Below are positions 24,222-33,426 of a stretch of DNA of 64,000 nucleotides, piece after piece; the first letter of the stretch is position 1, and every line of letters begins with the position of its first letter. Under the pieces are notes generated by a model. It was not told where the DNA came from. It did not search any database and saw nothing but the letters and a program-made list of their open reading frames with translations. The stretch lies in contig JAGVOT010000128.1 of assembly GCA_020052615.1 (NCBI GenBank), positions 136,250-200,249 on the forward strand, read 5' to 3'. The translations under genes and the position numbers were made by a program. The DNA is from Nitrospirota bacterium (lineage in GTDB: Bacteria > Nitrospirota > UBA9217).

Positions 24222-25157
24222 GTGAAGCTCAGGGTCGGACACCTCTCCACCTTCTATCACACCGCCGTCCTCCTGATGGCGCGGAAGGACATCACTGCCG
24301 GGCTGGGAGTATCGGTCGACTGGTCGCTCATGGGAACCGGTCCCGCGATCATGCAGGCCTTCGGCAGGGGCGAGCTCGATCTGGCGTACATCGGCCTGCC
24401 GCCGGCCATCATCGCCATGGAGCAGGGCGCCCCGGTCGTCTGCGTCGCCGGCGGCCACGTGGAAGGCACGGTCATGGCCGGAAAGTCGCGCTGGCTCGGG
24501 TACCCCGAGCCTGACGATCTCGGCGCGGTCCTCGGCCAGTTCGAGGGCAGGTCGATCGGCGTGCCGGGGAACGGTTCCATCCACGACGTGATCCTGAAGG
24601 ATGCCCTCGCACGGTACGCGCCCGGCAGGAACATCACGGTCAGGAACTACCCCTGGGCGGACCTTGTCACCGAGGCCGTGGTGAAAGACGAGGTCGCGGC
24701 GGCCTTCGGCACCCCTGCCCTGGCGATCGCCATCAAGCGCTTTGCCGGAGGAAAGATTCTCTATCCCGCCGCGAAGCTCCGGCCGGACAACCCGAGCTAC
24801 GGCATCGTCGTGGACAGGTCCTTTCTGAACGCGCACCGCGGATCGGTCGAGCGGTTCCTCATCGCCCACGAAGAGGCCGAGTCGGTCCTCAGGAACGACC
24901 CCGCAGATGCCGCGCGGGCGATCGCGGACCACGTGGGCATCATCGACCGGGAGTTCGTGCTCGAGACCCTGCGGGTCTCGCCGAAGTACTGCGCCGCTCT
25001 TACCGGGGCCTATATCGCTTCGACCATGGATTTCGTCAAGGCGCTCAGGAAGCTGGGATACATCAAGCGGGAGTTGGGGAGGGACGAGATCTTTGACACG
25101 TCGCTGATCGAGAAGGTCCATCCGGAGAAGGACCATTACGGGGACGGGATAGCGTAG
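24222..25157 (+). CDS. NitT/TauT-type ABC substrate-binding protein, apparently cytoplasmic
   Basis: 311 residues from GTG 24222: MKLRVGHLSTFYHTAVLLMA, MGTGPAIMQAFGRGELDLAY, GLPPAIIAMEQGAPV, GKSIG-like GRSIGVPGNGSIHD, LVTEAVVKDEVAAAFGTPAL. This is the SsuA/THI5-like periplasmic-binding fold. The family usually has a signal peptide, but none is visible and no permease or ATPase genes are adjacent. It may be an orphan binding protein or a THI5-like enzyme. The start codon lacks a clear ribosome site. Confidence 0.8.
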   Translation: MKLRVGHLSTFYHTAVLLMARKDITAGLGVSVDWSLMGTGPAIMQAFGRGELDLAYIGLPPAIIAMEQGAPVVCVAGGHVEGTVMAGKSRWLGYPEPDDLGAVLGQFEGRSIGVPGNGSIHDVILKDALARYAPGRNITVRNYPWADLVTEAVVKDEVAAAFGTPALAIAIKRFAGGKILYPAAKLRPDNPSYGIVVDRSFLNAHRGSVERFLIAHEEAESVLRNDPADAARAIADHVGIIDREFVLETLRVSPKYCAALTGAYIASTMDFVKALRKLGYIKRELGRDEIFDTSLIEKVHPEKDHYGDGIA

Positions 25158-25313
25158 TCAGCACATAAGATCAAAAGAGTCATGCAACGCTGAAAAGATC
25201 ATGAAAAAATATGATTGACGCTGTAGCGACCAAGGAACGTACATGGTTTTTTCATAAAGTATCTCAGCGAAAATCTGCGTTGAAGTCTTTGTCCACGCTT
25301 AATGGATAGTGCC

Positions 25314-25769
25314 ATGATAAAATCTATTTCTTCGATCCTTTCCCTCGGCATCCTCGTCACCGGCTGCACCGGCGCCCGTCCCATGCACCTGGGCGTTCAT
25401 GACGGCAAGCTTGCTCCCTGCCCGGCCACGCCGAACTGCGTATCGAGCCAGACCATGGACAAGGACCACGCGATTGAACCCTTTGCGTTCTCCGGCACTC
25501 CCGCCGGGGCCATGGCGGACCTGAAAAAGGTCCTGTCCGTCATGCCAAGGGCAAAGATCGTGACGGCGACGGAGACCTACCTGCACGCCGAGTTCACGAG
25601 CGCCCTGTTCCGTTTCGTCGACGACGTAGAGTTCTGGATCGATGCCAACACCAAAATCATTCACCTTCGTTCCGCATCCCGCGTCGGGCGGTCCGACCTC
25701 GGGGTGAACCGGAAAAGGATCGAGCATTTGAGATCGGCAATGAATCCAGGAACGAGCGCATCCCCGTAG
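25314..25769 (+). CDS. DUF1499 lipoprotein
   Basis: About 151 residues. The signal peptide and lipobox are ILVTGC. The DUF1499 signature is LAPCPATPNCVSSQ, followed by DDVEFWIDANTKIIHLRSAS and SRVGRSDLGVNRKRIE. Function of the family is unknown. The last ~10 residues (MNPGTSASP) are encoded by the start of the dispersed repeat at 25741, so insertion of that element probably replaced the original C-terminus. Confidence 0.8.
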   Translation: MIKSISSILSLGILVTGCTGARPMHLGVHDGKLAPCPATPNCVSSQTMDKDHAIEPFAFSGTPAGAMADLKKVLSVMPRAKIVTATETYLHAEFTSALFRFVDDVEFWIDANTKIIHLRSASRVGRSDLGVNRKRIEHLRSAMNPGTSASP

Positions 25770-25855
25770 TTTGCTGCGGGATTAGCAAGCGATTAGAATA
25801 AATAAACTAACCTTGAGGATCGAAGCTCCATGCAGTTTGCCGCTGGGAGCTTCAA
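25741..25855 (+). repeat. Double-hairpin dispersed element, copy A
   Basis: The copy begins TGAATCCAGGAACGAGCGCA and shares ~115 bp with copy B at 41264-41376. Hairpin 1 is CCCCGTAG-TTTG-CTGCGGG (25762-25780), and hairpin 2 is GAAGCTCC...GGAGCTTC (25822-25853). The loops and joining segments (GCGATTAGAATA, ACCTTGAGGATCGAAG) are conserved, while stem bases differ between copies with pairing kept. It lies at the 3' end of a gene on the same strand. Confidence 0.75.
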
Positions 25856-25875
25856 CGCCCTGCGACCGAAATAAC

Positions 25876-26583
25876 ATGCCCCTGTCAATGAACAAAGACC
25901 CGGCGATATCGGTGATCATTCCCGTCCTGAACGAAGGACGGCGCATCAATGACGTCATTGCGCATCTCCGCTCGCAGGCCACCCTCGATGCCGTTGAGAT
26001 CATTGTGGTCGACGGCAACCCCGCGGGGACCACGATCAAGGCCATCAGCCACCCCGGCATCGTCACCGCCGTTGCCGAAAAGGGCCGGGGCAGCCAGATG
26101 AACTGCGGCGCCATACGGGCCACGGGCGACATTCTCCTTTTTCTTCACGCCGATACGTTCCTCCCTCCGAACGCCGTTGCCTGTATCAGGAAATGCATGG
26201 AGGCCACAGGAGGCCATGTGGGCGGCGCCTTCGACCTCGGTATCGACACAAAGCAGAGGGTCTTCCGGATCACCGAGCGCTATGTGGCATTGCGCACGAG
26301 GCTCACGCGCATCCCCTTCGGAGACCAGGCGATCTTTATCCGGCGGGACTACTTCGATCGGATCGGCGGATACCGGCACATCCCGGTCATGGAGGACGTG
26401 GACCTCATGCGGAGGATCAGACAGCGGGGAGACGCCATATGCGTCATTCCCGAGAAGGTCATGACCTCGGCGCGGCGCTGGGAAAAGGAGGGCATCGTCT
26501 TCGGGACCATGCGGAACTGGATGCTTCAGGCCCTGTACTGCTGCGGGGTCGCCCCGGAGCGGCTGGCCAGGTTCTATCGGTAG
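25876..26583 (+). CDS. Glycosyltransferase family 2 (rSAM/selenodomain-associated transferase 2 type)
   Basis: About 235 residues: AISVIIPVLNEGRRINDVIA, EIIVVDGNPAGTT, EKGRGSQMNCGAIRATGDIL, LFLHADTFLP, FGDQAIFIRRDYFDRIGGY, PVMEDVDLMRRI. The GT-A core with its D-x-D-like HAD and the ED general base are clear. It matches the TIGR04283 type, which co-occurs with DUF2064 and radical SAM proteins. The radical SAM gene follows 167 bp downstream, and the DUF2064 gene lies 10 kb away. The start could also be ATG 25888. Confidence 0.8.
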   Translation: MPLSMNKDPAISVIIPVLNEGRRINDVIAHLRSQATLDAVEIIVVDGNPAGTTIKAISHPGIVTAVAEKGRGSQMNCGAIRATGDILLFLHADTFLPPNAVACIRKCMEATGGHVGGAFDLGIDTKQRVFRITERYVALRTRLTRIPFGDQAIFIRRDYFDRIGGYRHIPVMEDVDLMRRIRQRGDAICVIPEKVMTSARRWEKEGIVFGTMRNWMLQALYCCGVAPERLARFYR

Positions 26584-26626
26584 CTGCCCTGTGGCTGCCA
26601 GCCAGGGGACTGTGGTATAGTTACCC

Positions 26627-26684
26627 GTAGGGGTAACCCTATGTGGTTACCCCCTGATCAGGGCGGCCACGCCGGGCCGCCCCT
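26627..26684. repeat. Palindromic intergenic repeat, second copy
   Basis: GTAGGGGTAACCCTATGTGG then TTACCCC is followed by GGGCGGCCACGCCGGGCCGC then CC. The arrangement matches that at 14277-14334: paired GGGG-NNN-CCC-T-TGTGG blocks in opposite orientation, with the inner words changed. It probably belongs to the same REP-like family. Confidence 0.6.
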
Positions 26685-26749
26685 CCAGATAAACACATGT
26701 CGTTTCACAAACGACCTTCTCTTCTCAAAAACAGGAGCTCGAAATCACC

Positions 26750-27733
26750 ATGATTGTTCTCAAACCGCAGCCGCGCCCCCGGGGTTCGTTCCACGAGACC
26801 GTCCGTTCCCTCCGCAGCGAGCCGCTCACCGCGCAGGGCGTCACGACCCTCCAGGTCAATATGGGATACCGCTGCAATCTGGCGTGTTCGCACTGCCATG
26901 TCGAGGCCGGCCCCGCCCGGACGGAGTCCATGGACGGACCTACCGTCGACGCGGTCCTCGCGGTGCTCAAGCACAGCGCCTTCACGACGCTCGACGTGAC
27001 CGGGGGAGCGCCTGAACTGAACCCGCACTTCCGCCGCATCGTCGGCTCGGCACGGCAGCTCGGCAAGCACGTCATCGTCCGGACCAACCTGGCCGTTCTG
27101 CACGAACCGGGCATGGCGGACCTCCCGGCCTTCTACCGGGACCATGGCGTCGACCTCGTCGCGTCCCTTCCCTGCTACCGCGAGGACAACGTGGACGGCA
27201 TGCGGGGAAGCGGCACCTTCGCGAAGTGCATCGCGTCCCTCAAGGAACTGAACAGCCTGGGATACGGCCTTCCCGGCGGCCTCCCCCTTCACCTCGTATA
27301 TAATCCATCGGGCCCTTTCCTCCCCCCGCGCCAGGGGGCGCTGGAGCAGGACTACCGCCGGGAGCTGGGCAACAGCCACGGCATATCGTTCACCACGCTC
27401 TATGCCCTCGCGAACCTGCCCATCGGGCGGTTTCATGACCGGCTTGTCCGTTCCGGGGAACTTGACCGCTACCGGGACCTGCTTGCCTGCGCCTTCAATC
27501 CCGCGACGCTCGACGGCGTCATGTGCCGAACCCTGCTGAGCGTGGGCTGGGACGGCCGGCTCTATGACTGCGATTTCAACCAGGTCCTCGGCCTGACCGT
27601 GGGCCCCGATGCGCCCGCGCACATCCGCGATTTCGACTACGACGCGCTCGCCTGCCGCACGATCTCGATCGGCGACCACTGCTACGGCTGCACGGCAGGC
27701 CACGGCTCCAGCTGCACCGGCTCCACCGCCTGA
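26750..27733 (+). CDS. arsS: Radical SAM protein, ArsS-like (arsenosugar biosynthesis family)
   Basis: 327 residues. The radical SAM cluster motif is C42-x3-C46-x2-C49 (GYRCNLACSHCHVEAGP). DVTGGAPELNPHF is the GGE-like SAM-binding strand. The C-terminal half has MCRTLLSVGWDGRLYDCDFN and ends CYGCTAGHGSSCTGS, the Cys-rich tail of the TIGR04167/ArsS type. Characterised relatives build the 5-deoxyribosyl arsenosugar precursor after ArsM methylation. No arsM is in the window, so the substrate is open. Confidence 0.84.
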   Translation: MIVLKPQPRPRGSFHETVRSLRSEPLTAQGVTTLQVNMGYRCNLACSHCHVEAGPARTESMDGPTVDAVLAVLKHSAFTTLDVTGGAPELNPHFRRIVGSARQLGKHVIVRTNLAVLHEPGMADLPAFYRDHGVDLVASLPCYREDNVDGMRGSGTFAKCIASLKELNSLGYGLPGGLPLHLVYNPSGPFLPPRQGALEQDYRRELGNSHGISFTTLYALANLPIGRFHDRLVRSGELDRYRDLLACAFNPATLDGVMCRTLLSVGWDGRLYDCDFNQVLGLTVGPDAPAHIRDFDYDALACRTISIGDHCYGCTAGHGSSCTGSTA

Positions 27734-27754
27734 TCCCGACCGAGAAGGACGATC

Positions 27755-28465
27755 ATGAAGCTGCTTGCGCTCCTTTGTATGACGGCGGTTCTTATCACGG
27801 CGTTTCCCGCGTCCGCCGATGACCATCAGGTCCTCTTTCGCGAGGACTTCGATGACCTCGACAGCTGGAAACCCCTCGCCTTCCCCAAGATCAAGAGCCG
27901 CTCGACCTACACCATCGAACAGACCGGCAGCGAACATATCCTGCGCGCCGAAAGCAGCGCCTCGGCCTCGGCCATCGTATACAAGGACTCCTTCAGTGTT
28001 TCCGATTTTCCCCGGGTGAAGTGGCGCTGGAAGGTGAAGAACGTCTATGTCAAAGGAGACGTGAGGTCCAAAGAAGGCGACGACTACCCGATACGGGTAT
28101 ACGTCATGTTCGAGTATGATCCCGACAAGGCCGGGACAATGGACCGCATCAAGTACGGCTTCGCGAAGTCCCTCTACGGCGAATATCCTCCCCACAGCAG
28201 CCTGAGCTACATCTGGTCGAGCAAGGACGATCCGGAGAAGTTCGTGGTCAGCCCCTACACGGACAAGGCCGTGATGGTGCTGCTCGAAAAAGGCCCGGCA
28301 AAGGTCGGGACCTGGGTGGACGAAGAGATCGATATAATGGCGGACTATGAGAAGGCATTCAAAGCAAAGCCCCCTGCCCGCGCCCGCATCGCCGTCATGA
28401 ACGACTCGGACAACACCGGGGAATCCTCGGTTTCCTATCTGGAATATATCGAAGTGTTCAAGTAA
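27755..28465 (+). CDS. Secreted DUF3047 protein
   Basis: 236 residues with a signal peptide (MKLLALLCMTAVLITAFPAS, cut after ASA). The mature part fits DUF3047: FREDFDDLDSWKPLAFPKI, YTIEQTGSEHILRAESSASA, VKWRWKVKNVY, IRVYVMFEYDP, VVSPYTDKAVMVL and NDSDNTGESSVSYLEYIE. It has the look of a beta-sandwich laminin-G/concanavalin-type fold. Only 22 bp separates it from the ArsS-like gene, so the two are probably co-transcribed. Confidence 0.8.
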   Translation: MKLLALLCMTAVLITAFPASADDHQVLFREDFDDLDSWKPLAFPKIKSRSTYTIEQTGSEHILRAESSASASAIVYKDSFSVSDFPRVKWRWKVKNVYVKGDVRSKEGDDYPIRVYVMFEYDPDKAGTMDRIKYGFAKSLYGEYPPHSSLSYIWSSKDDPEKFVVSPYTDKAVMVLLEKGPAKVGTWVDEEIDIMADYEKAFKAKPPARARIAVMNDSDNTGESSVSYLEYIEVFK

Positions 28466-28505
28466 ACAAGCCAAATAAGCCGGCCAAATCCATCAACCAT
28501 TTTAT

Positions 28506-28534
28506 TTGATATTGACTGTTTTTTATGGTATATT
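28506..28534 (+). promoter_or_regulatory. Sigma-70-type promoter of the repeat lipoprotein gene
   Basis: TTGATA, 17-bp spacer, TATATT (5/6 match in each box), about 60 bp upstream of ATG 28594, which has GAGGAGGG as ribosome site. Confidence 0.6.
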
Positions 28535-28593
28535 CTATTCGATCGCTGTGCGGGCCGTTATCCTGTGCACGGCAATTCGAGGAGGGTATTACC

Positions 28594-29751
28594 ATGAAAG
28601 CATTGAGATCTGGCGTCTCCGTCATTGCCTTACTTGCGGCTGCACTGGCATTGTCCGCTTGCGGCGGGGGCGGGGGTGGAAGCACCGGCGGGGAACTTCC
28701 TCCACCGACGTACAGCATCATGGGCATCGTGTCCGGAGCCCCCCAGGGAGTCACGGTGACGCTGTCGGGAACCGCAAACGCAACAACCACGACGAACGCC
28801 ATCGGATACTACGAGTTCACCGGCCTTGCGTCGAGCGGGTCGTATCTTGTTACAGCATCCTTCCCCGGCTATACCTTTAGCCCTGCGACCAAATCAGTCA
28901 CGATCAGCAGTGCAAATGCAATTAACCAGGATTTCACGGTAATCAACACTTACGGGATCGCCGGCTCGGTTAAATTGGCAAGCGGGACCGGTATATCAGG
29001 CGTCACCATAACGCTGGTCCACAGTTCAGGCGCTTCCACGACCAGGACCACCGATATCAATGGGAATTACTCGGCACTCGACCTTGCAGCCGGAGAATAT
29101 ACGATTTCAGCCGGCAAAGGCGGCTATGCGATGAATCCCTTCAACCAGAAAACCACTGTCACGTGCGATGTCAGGACCGGCATTGATTTCACCGCAACGT
29201 TTGGCGCGACATACAGCATCATGGGGTCGGTATCGTCATTAACGTACATTGTGCCAGACGGCATCACGATGACACTAAGCGGTGACAATTCCGGTTATGT
29301 CCTTTCTTCCCCGGACGGTACGTATGCGATCACCGGGTTGGCCAATGGCACATATACTGTCAGGCCATCCAAATTCAGTTACATCTTTTCGTCCTCTTGC
29401 ACCACAACGATCGACAATGCAAATTCCACTTGCGACTTCACCATCATTGATAAGAAATCCTTTCCGGCAGCCATGCCCCCGCCAAATTGTCTGGATATCT
29501 CCGGAACGATCACAGGCCCGGCCAGCAACGGTGCGACCATAAGCATTCTTTATCGTTCCTATACGTTAACGACTTCAGTGACATCGGGAATCGACGGGAC
29601 TTATCTGAGGAGCGTGCCAAGCGGATCCTATGTGATCACACCGTCGAATAACGGATATACTTTCAGCCCGCCGCGTATTTGCGGCGCCGTACCCTCTTGC
29701 AGCGCCGGGACGCCTACTCTCGTTCCCGGCAACGACTTTACATCCCGGTAG
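28594..29751 (+). CDS. Surface lipoprotein with carboxypeptidase-regulatory/SdrD-like repeats
   Basis: 385 residues. Signal peptide MKALRSGVSVIALLAAALAL ends at the lipobox LSAC, followed by a GGGGGG spacer. At least four ~75-residue beta-sandwich repeats follow, each with the pattern YSIMG-V...GVT-TLSG...GYYEFTGLA-GSYLVTAS...GYTFSP. These are CarboxypepD_reg-like modules commonly found in exported proteins of Geobacter-type bacteria. The protein is a likely adhesion or stalk module. A hairpin terminator follows. Confidence 0.82.
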   Translation: MKALRSGVSVIALLAAALALSACGGGGGGSTGGELPPPTYSIMGIVSGAPQGVTVTLSGTANATTTTNAIGYYEFTGLASSGSYLVTASFPGYTFSPATKSVTISSANAINQDFTVINTYGIAGSVKLASGTGISGVTITLVHSSGASTTRTTDINGNYSALDLAAGEYTISAGKGGYAMNPFNQKTTVTCDVRTGIDFTATFGATYSIMGSVSSLTYIVPDGITMTLSGDNSGYVLSSPDGTYAITGLANGTYTVRPSKFSYIFSSSCTTTIDNANSTCDFTIIDKKSFPAAMPPPNCLDISGTITGPASNGATISILYRSYTLTTSVTSGIDGTYLRSVPSGSYVITPSNNGYTFSPPRICGAVPSCSAGTPTLVPGNDFTSR

Positions 29752-29762
29752 CTGACCTTTCG

Positions 29763-29797
29763 AACGGCCCCTGGCCAGCAAATGGCCAGGGACCGTT
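29763..29797. terminator. Hairpin terminator between convergent genes
   Basis: AACGGCCCCTGGCCA - GCAAA - TGGCCAGGGACCGTT pairs over 15 bp with one mismatch, 12 bp after the stop of the lipoprotein gene and between it and the convergent gene ending at 29908. Confidence 0.7.
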
Positions 29798-29907
29798 GAT
29801 CACAGGGCAATAGAGCGAGCCAACATCCGGTACCTGATGATCCTCTCGTCAAAGGCGTCGGCAAATGACCGGTAGAGCTCGCCCCCCTTCATCCAGGCGT
29901 GCTGCCA

Positions 29908-31350
29908 TCATTTCATCGCCGGATCAGCGCGTGTCCGGAACCGGTAACTCAGTCCCGGACCCGGCATCTCCTTTCCGCTGCAGACCAGAGCTTGAGGCCA
30001 GGTAAAATGTGACCATGGTGTGGTACGCGTCTTTCCATCAAACTTGAAGCGCGCACGCACGGTCCAGAAATATTCGGATGAAGGTTCCAGCGGCAGATCG
30101 ATCGTGTGTTCAGCTGTCCCTTCCCGCCGCAAGATCTCCTGCAGTTCCTCAGGCCCGGACTCCGTGAACCTCACCGGCTTCACGCTTCGCTCCGTCCATG
30201 TTTCGACCGCCTTCAATGCCGTTCGTTCGTAGACCAGGTCCGTAGGGCTACCTTCGCGGCCCTTCCACACTCTCAGGTCGTAGGTCACGCCGGAAATTCT
30301 GTTCACAAAGTCCTTCGGCCCTTCCTCGCGGTCTTTGTACCGCGGGAACGCCTCCCACTTGAGTACAGGCTGCAGCGAACCGGCCGCACCGAACTCTGAC
30401 CGTGTATACGTCTTCCGATCGCTTGATGGAGGGGCCATCGACGGTTCGCGCAATCCCATAACACAATACACCATGCTTTCCCCGCTGCTGATGGGCTTCA
30501 GATCATGTGCCAGATAGATGTACTCTGCCGTATTCCGCGAATAGCGCTGAAAGACTTTATCGATCTGCCGCTTCACGGCCATGGGGTCTCCGGCCCACTC
30601 GCTTATCCTGCGGGGAGGGCTGAAATGGAGCAGCGGTTCCTTCAAAAGCTCCTTGCCGTCCCTGATGCGGACCACGGTAATTTCCCCTCTGAGGCCGATC
30701 GTGATCGGCGGATCGCTCTCCACCCGGACAAAAACGACCCCATCGGAGGTTCGTTCCTCCTGGGCCTTCTCACCCTCCTTCTGTTCCACTCCTTGCGTGA
30801 TCCCGATAAAACCGATCTCATTCACTCGGACGACTATGGCCATATCCGACGCAGCGAGCGAAGGCGCCTCGTGATCAAGGTCCCTTTTGACAGTCCGCGG
30901 ACCTGCTTCCCTCACCATCTTCACCGCGCTTTCCGTCATCCCTGCTGATGCAGCCACGACCTGCTCGGCAAGGAGAGCGGATGCGTCATCGAGCACGATC
31001 CCATTGTCTGCCATGGCCATTTTGAGAGGTCCCATCATTTTCTCCGTCTGTTCCCCGGGGAGGCTGTTGTACATCTGCCAGTCGAGCATTTTTAACGCGG
31101 CGAGCGGATACAGGAGGATCGCCGCCGCCCCGCCCGCGATCTGACCCGTCGTCAACGGCGCTTCACGCGATCGGATGTCATAGATAACTTTGGGCACGTA
31201 TGCCGCCGGAACGACCGCAATTGCTTTTGCCTGCCGCCGCGCTTCCTCCAACTGGGACGACATGAACGACTGGCCGTTTGCGATCCCCTGGAACATGACC
31301 ATCAATATGATACCTCCGACGCCTCCAGCAATCCGCTTGATCATTCGCAT
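29908..31350 (-). CDS. Exported protein of unknown function
   Basis: 480 residues from ATG 31350 (GGAGAAGG upstream). The signal peptide is ~25 residues (GGVGGIILMVMFQGIANGQ). A hydrophobic stretch QIAGGAAAILLYPLAAL follows. The C-terminal ~150 residues (LQPVLKWEAFP...VTYDLRVWKG...EPSSEYFWTVRARFKFDGK) look like a fibronectin type III-like sandwich. I do not recognise the family. It is probably periplasmic or outer-membrane associated. Confidence 0.75.
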   Translation of the reverse strand: MRMIKRIAGGVGGIILMVMFQGIANGQSFMSSQLEEARRQAKAIAVVPAAYVPKVIYDIRSREAPLTTGQIAGGAAAILLYPLAALKMLDWQMYNSLPGEQTEKMMGPLKMAMADNGIVLDDASALLAEQVVAASAGMTESAVKMVREAGPRTVKRDLDHEAPSLAASDMAIVVRVNEIGFIGITQGVEQKEGEKAQEERTSDGVVFVRVESDPPITIGLRGEITVVRIRDGKELLKEPLLHFSPPRRISEWAGDPMAVKRQIDKVFQRYSRNTAEYIYLAHDLKPISSGESMVYCVMGLREPSMAPPSSDRKTYTRSEFGAAGSLQPVLKWEAFPRYKDREEGPKDFVNRISGVTYDLRVWKGREGSPTDLVYERTALKAVETWTERSVKPVRFTESGPEELQEILRREGTAEHTIDLPLEPSSEYFWTVRARFKFDGKTRTTPWSHFTWPQALVCSGKEMPGPGLSYRFRTRADPAMK

Positions 31351-31407
31351 ATCCTTCTCCTTTGTGTATGACTTTCCATCTATGTCCACCGCTCCCGATG
31401 ACCGCGC

Positions 31408-31638
31408 TCATGGCATTTCCTGCTTGCATGGCCGAGGGGACAGAGATGCCCCACGGCATCGTACCGAGCTTCCGGAATTTATCCGCGGCGAAGGCGTCGC
31501 AGCCGGGCGTCTTCTCTTAAGCATGAAGAAAAGGACTGCGCAGCCTGCAGCCGCAGCCAAGTGTTTGAGCGAATGTCCGCTCATTGTTTGATCCATTCGG
31601 CCCCACGCTCCGGTCAGGATAGTATTAAAGGTCTGCAT
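31408..31638 (-). pseudogene. Possible C-terminal remnant of an integral membrane protein
   Basis: The segment GRMDQTMSGHSLKHLAAAAG then CAVLFFMLKRRRP resembles the last helix of ceramidase-like/DUF membrane proteins, which end SGHTLKHLAAA...RRRP. No upstream helices are coded in frame, and residues after RRRP are not conserved-looking. It is probably a decayed gene end in an otherwise non-coding 370-bp gap; chance resemblance is possible. Confidence 0.4.
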
Positions 31639-31718
31639 GCATGCTCCTCACCCCACATCGGGTCTATTGTCCTCTCCTTGATCTTCCCTTGCGGTACAAG
31701 ACAACGCTCCATCGATCA

Positions 31719-33344
31719 TCAAAGCAAAGGCGCATCGGATCGAAGCTTTATCAAAAATGCATCGAAATTCGCAACCTTCCAGCTATTATTGTATTTTGTA
31801 TTTCCCACCACGTGCACACTCCCCTGGTTGCTTACAGCGATGCCTTGAGCAAAATCATCAACGGCAGATCCCATCTGCTTGGCCCACAACATGTTTCCAT
31901 CCAAATCATATTTCGCTACGAATATGTCACTGCTGGTTCCGTACAACTTATCTTCAACGTTGCCATGGGTAGAGCCGGTTACATATATATTTCCGCTCAC
32001 GTCAGTCGTTATTGACATACCAATATCATGATCGAAAGATCCAAAATACCTGACCCATGCCTCGTCGCCGTTTATATCATATTTAGCCACGAACACATCT
32101 CCATTACCGATCCCGCCGTTGCCAATACCCGTAGCATACAAATCCCCATTGCGGTCAACGACAATATCGGACACAATGGATTTTACATATTTTGTCCACA
32201 GCCGAGTACCGTCTTCATCATATTTGATTATGAACGATCTTAATCCCTCAAAAGGAGTACCTAAGTCGAGGTCAGAATACGTTTGTCCGGCAATGCAGAT
32301 ATTTCTGTTGCCCTCAATAGAGATACTGCTATCTTCGCTAGCCACCGGTCCCAGCTGCCGAACCCATTGTTTATTGCCCTCCACATCCCATTTTGCGATA
32401 AAGATACAGATATTTGACCCACAAGAGGGAGCGGATTGATCATATCCTTCAAGACTGCCTCGCGTAGTGCCTGTAACATAGAGACTTCCGGCTCCGTCAG
32501 TAACAATTCCGGTACCAACATCGGAAGTTGATGTTCCAAACTGCATCACCCACGATTTCCTTCCATCCGCACTATATTTCGCAACAAACGCATCATTATC
32601 ATTAGTGTGTCCATATGAATAATAAGGCAATACTGTGTTTACATTACCTTGAGTCGTGCCTGCCACATAAATATATCCGTTGGTATCAGTTGTAATGCTA
32701 TTTCCATAATCTGGGCGAGCGGAACCCAATTCCTGTCGCCACTGGAAAAAACCCTTAGCATCGTATTTTGAGAGAAAGACGCTGTAATTAACCGCATTCA
32801 ACTCTAGATCAATTCCATCTTCCCAATAACCCACGGTATACAGATTCCCTTCACTATCACTGGCAACACCTTTCAGAATATCATCTCCCGCTGTGCTCTG
32901 AGCATGGCCCCATTTGATATAGGGAGACCAAAATGTTTGGTTGTAGGGGTATTCAAGATCATAGACGACGACCAATACGGCTTGTCCACCATCCTTATGC
33001 TTGATCACTATCCTGTTCTCGCCAGGCACCAATGAAACGTCTATCCAAGTTAGGCTATGCCACTCGCCAGTCGTTCTTCCTGTAAAGGGATCTGTATACG
33101 TAATCACCCATGAATACTCGGTAATAGGATAGCCATGTTCTCCTGAGGTCTCATTCAGCCATTCACTAACCTTATTTACATCCACATAATGAACGAATGA
33201 ACTCGAATGAACGGTATATGTTTCGATGGTATCCGCCTTTGCAGCAGGACCTTGATCATCCTTTCCGCCGCAGGATACAATGAATATTGCGATAACGACG
33301 GCGACCAGCATACCAATCCGGAAGCGATAATTATTGCACTGCAT
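31719..33344 (-). CDS. SBBP-repeat beta-propeller lipoprotein
   Basis: 541 residues from ATG 33344 (GGAGGGC upstream). Signal peptide with lipobox IFIVSC. An N-terminal ~120-residue domain has EYSWVITYTDPFTGRTTGEW. At least seven propeller blades then repeat the SBBP pattern GI-TD-NGYIYVAGTT...DAFVAKYSADG-K-W--QFGTS. The protein is presumably exported and surface-anchored. Base composition is clearly more AT-rich and codon use looser than in flanking genes, which suggests recent acquisition or relaxed selection. Confidence 0.85.
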   Translation of the reverse strand: MQCNNYRFRIGMLVAVVIAIFIVSCGGKDDQGPAAKADTIETYTVHSSSFVHYVDVNKVSEWLNETSGEHGYPITEYSWVITYTDPFTGRTTGEWHSLTWIDVSLVPGENRIVIKHKDGGQAVLVVVYDLEYPYNQTFWSPYIKWGHAQSTAGDDILKGVASDSEGNLYTVGYWEDGIDLELNAVNYSVFLSKYDAKGFFQWRQELGSARPDYGNSITTDTNGYIYVAGTTQGNVNTVLPYYSYGHTNDNDAFVAKYSADGRKSWVMQFGTSTSDVGTGIVTDGAGSLYVTGTTRGSLEGYDQSAPSCGSNICIFIAKWDVEGNKQWVRQLGPVASEDSSISIEGNRNICIAGQTYSDLDLGTPFEGLRSFIIKYDEDGTRLWTKYVKSIVSDIVVDRNGDLYATGIGNGGIGNGDVFVAKYDINGDEAWVRYFGSFDHDIGMSITTDVSGNIYVTGSTHGNVEDKLYGTSSDIFVAKYDLDGNMLWAKQMGSAVDDFAQGIAVSNQGSVHVVGNTKYNNSWKVANFDAFLIKLRSDAPLL

Positions 33345-33426
33345 CTTGCCCTCCGAAGCCGCTGGATGTCTGTATGTATTCCGGCTATTCATGAACATGG
33401 CAATTCCCTCCTGGTTCGCCGCTGGG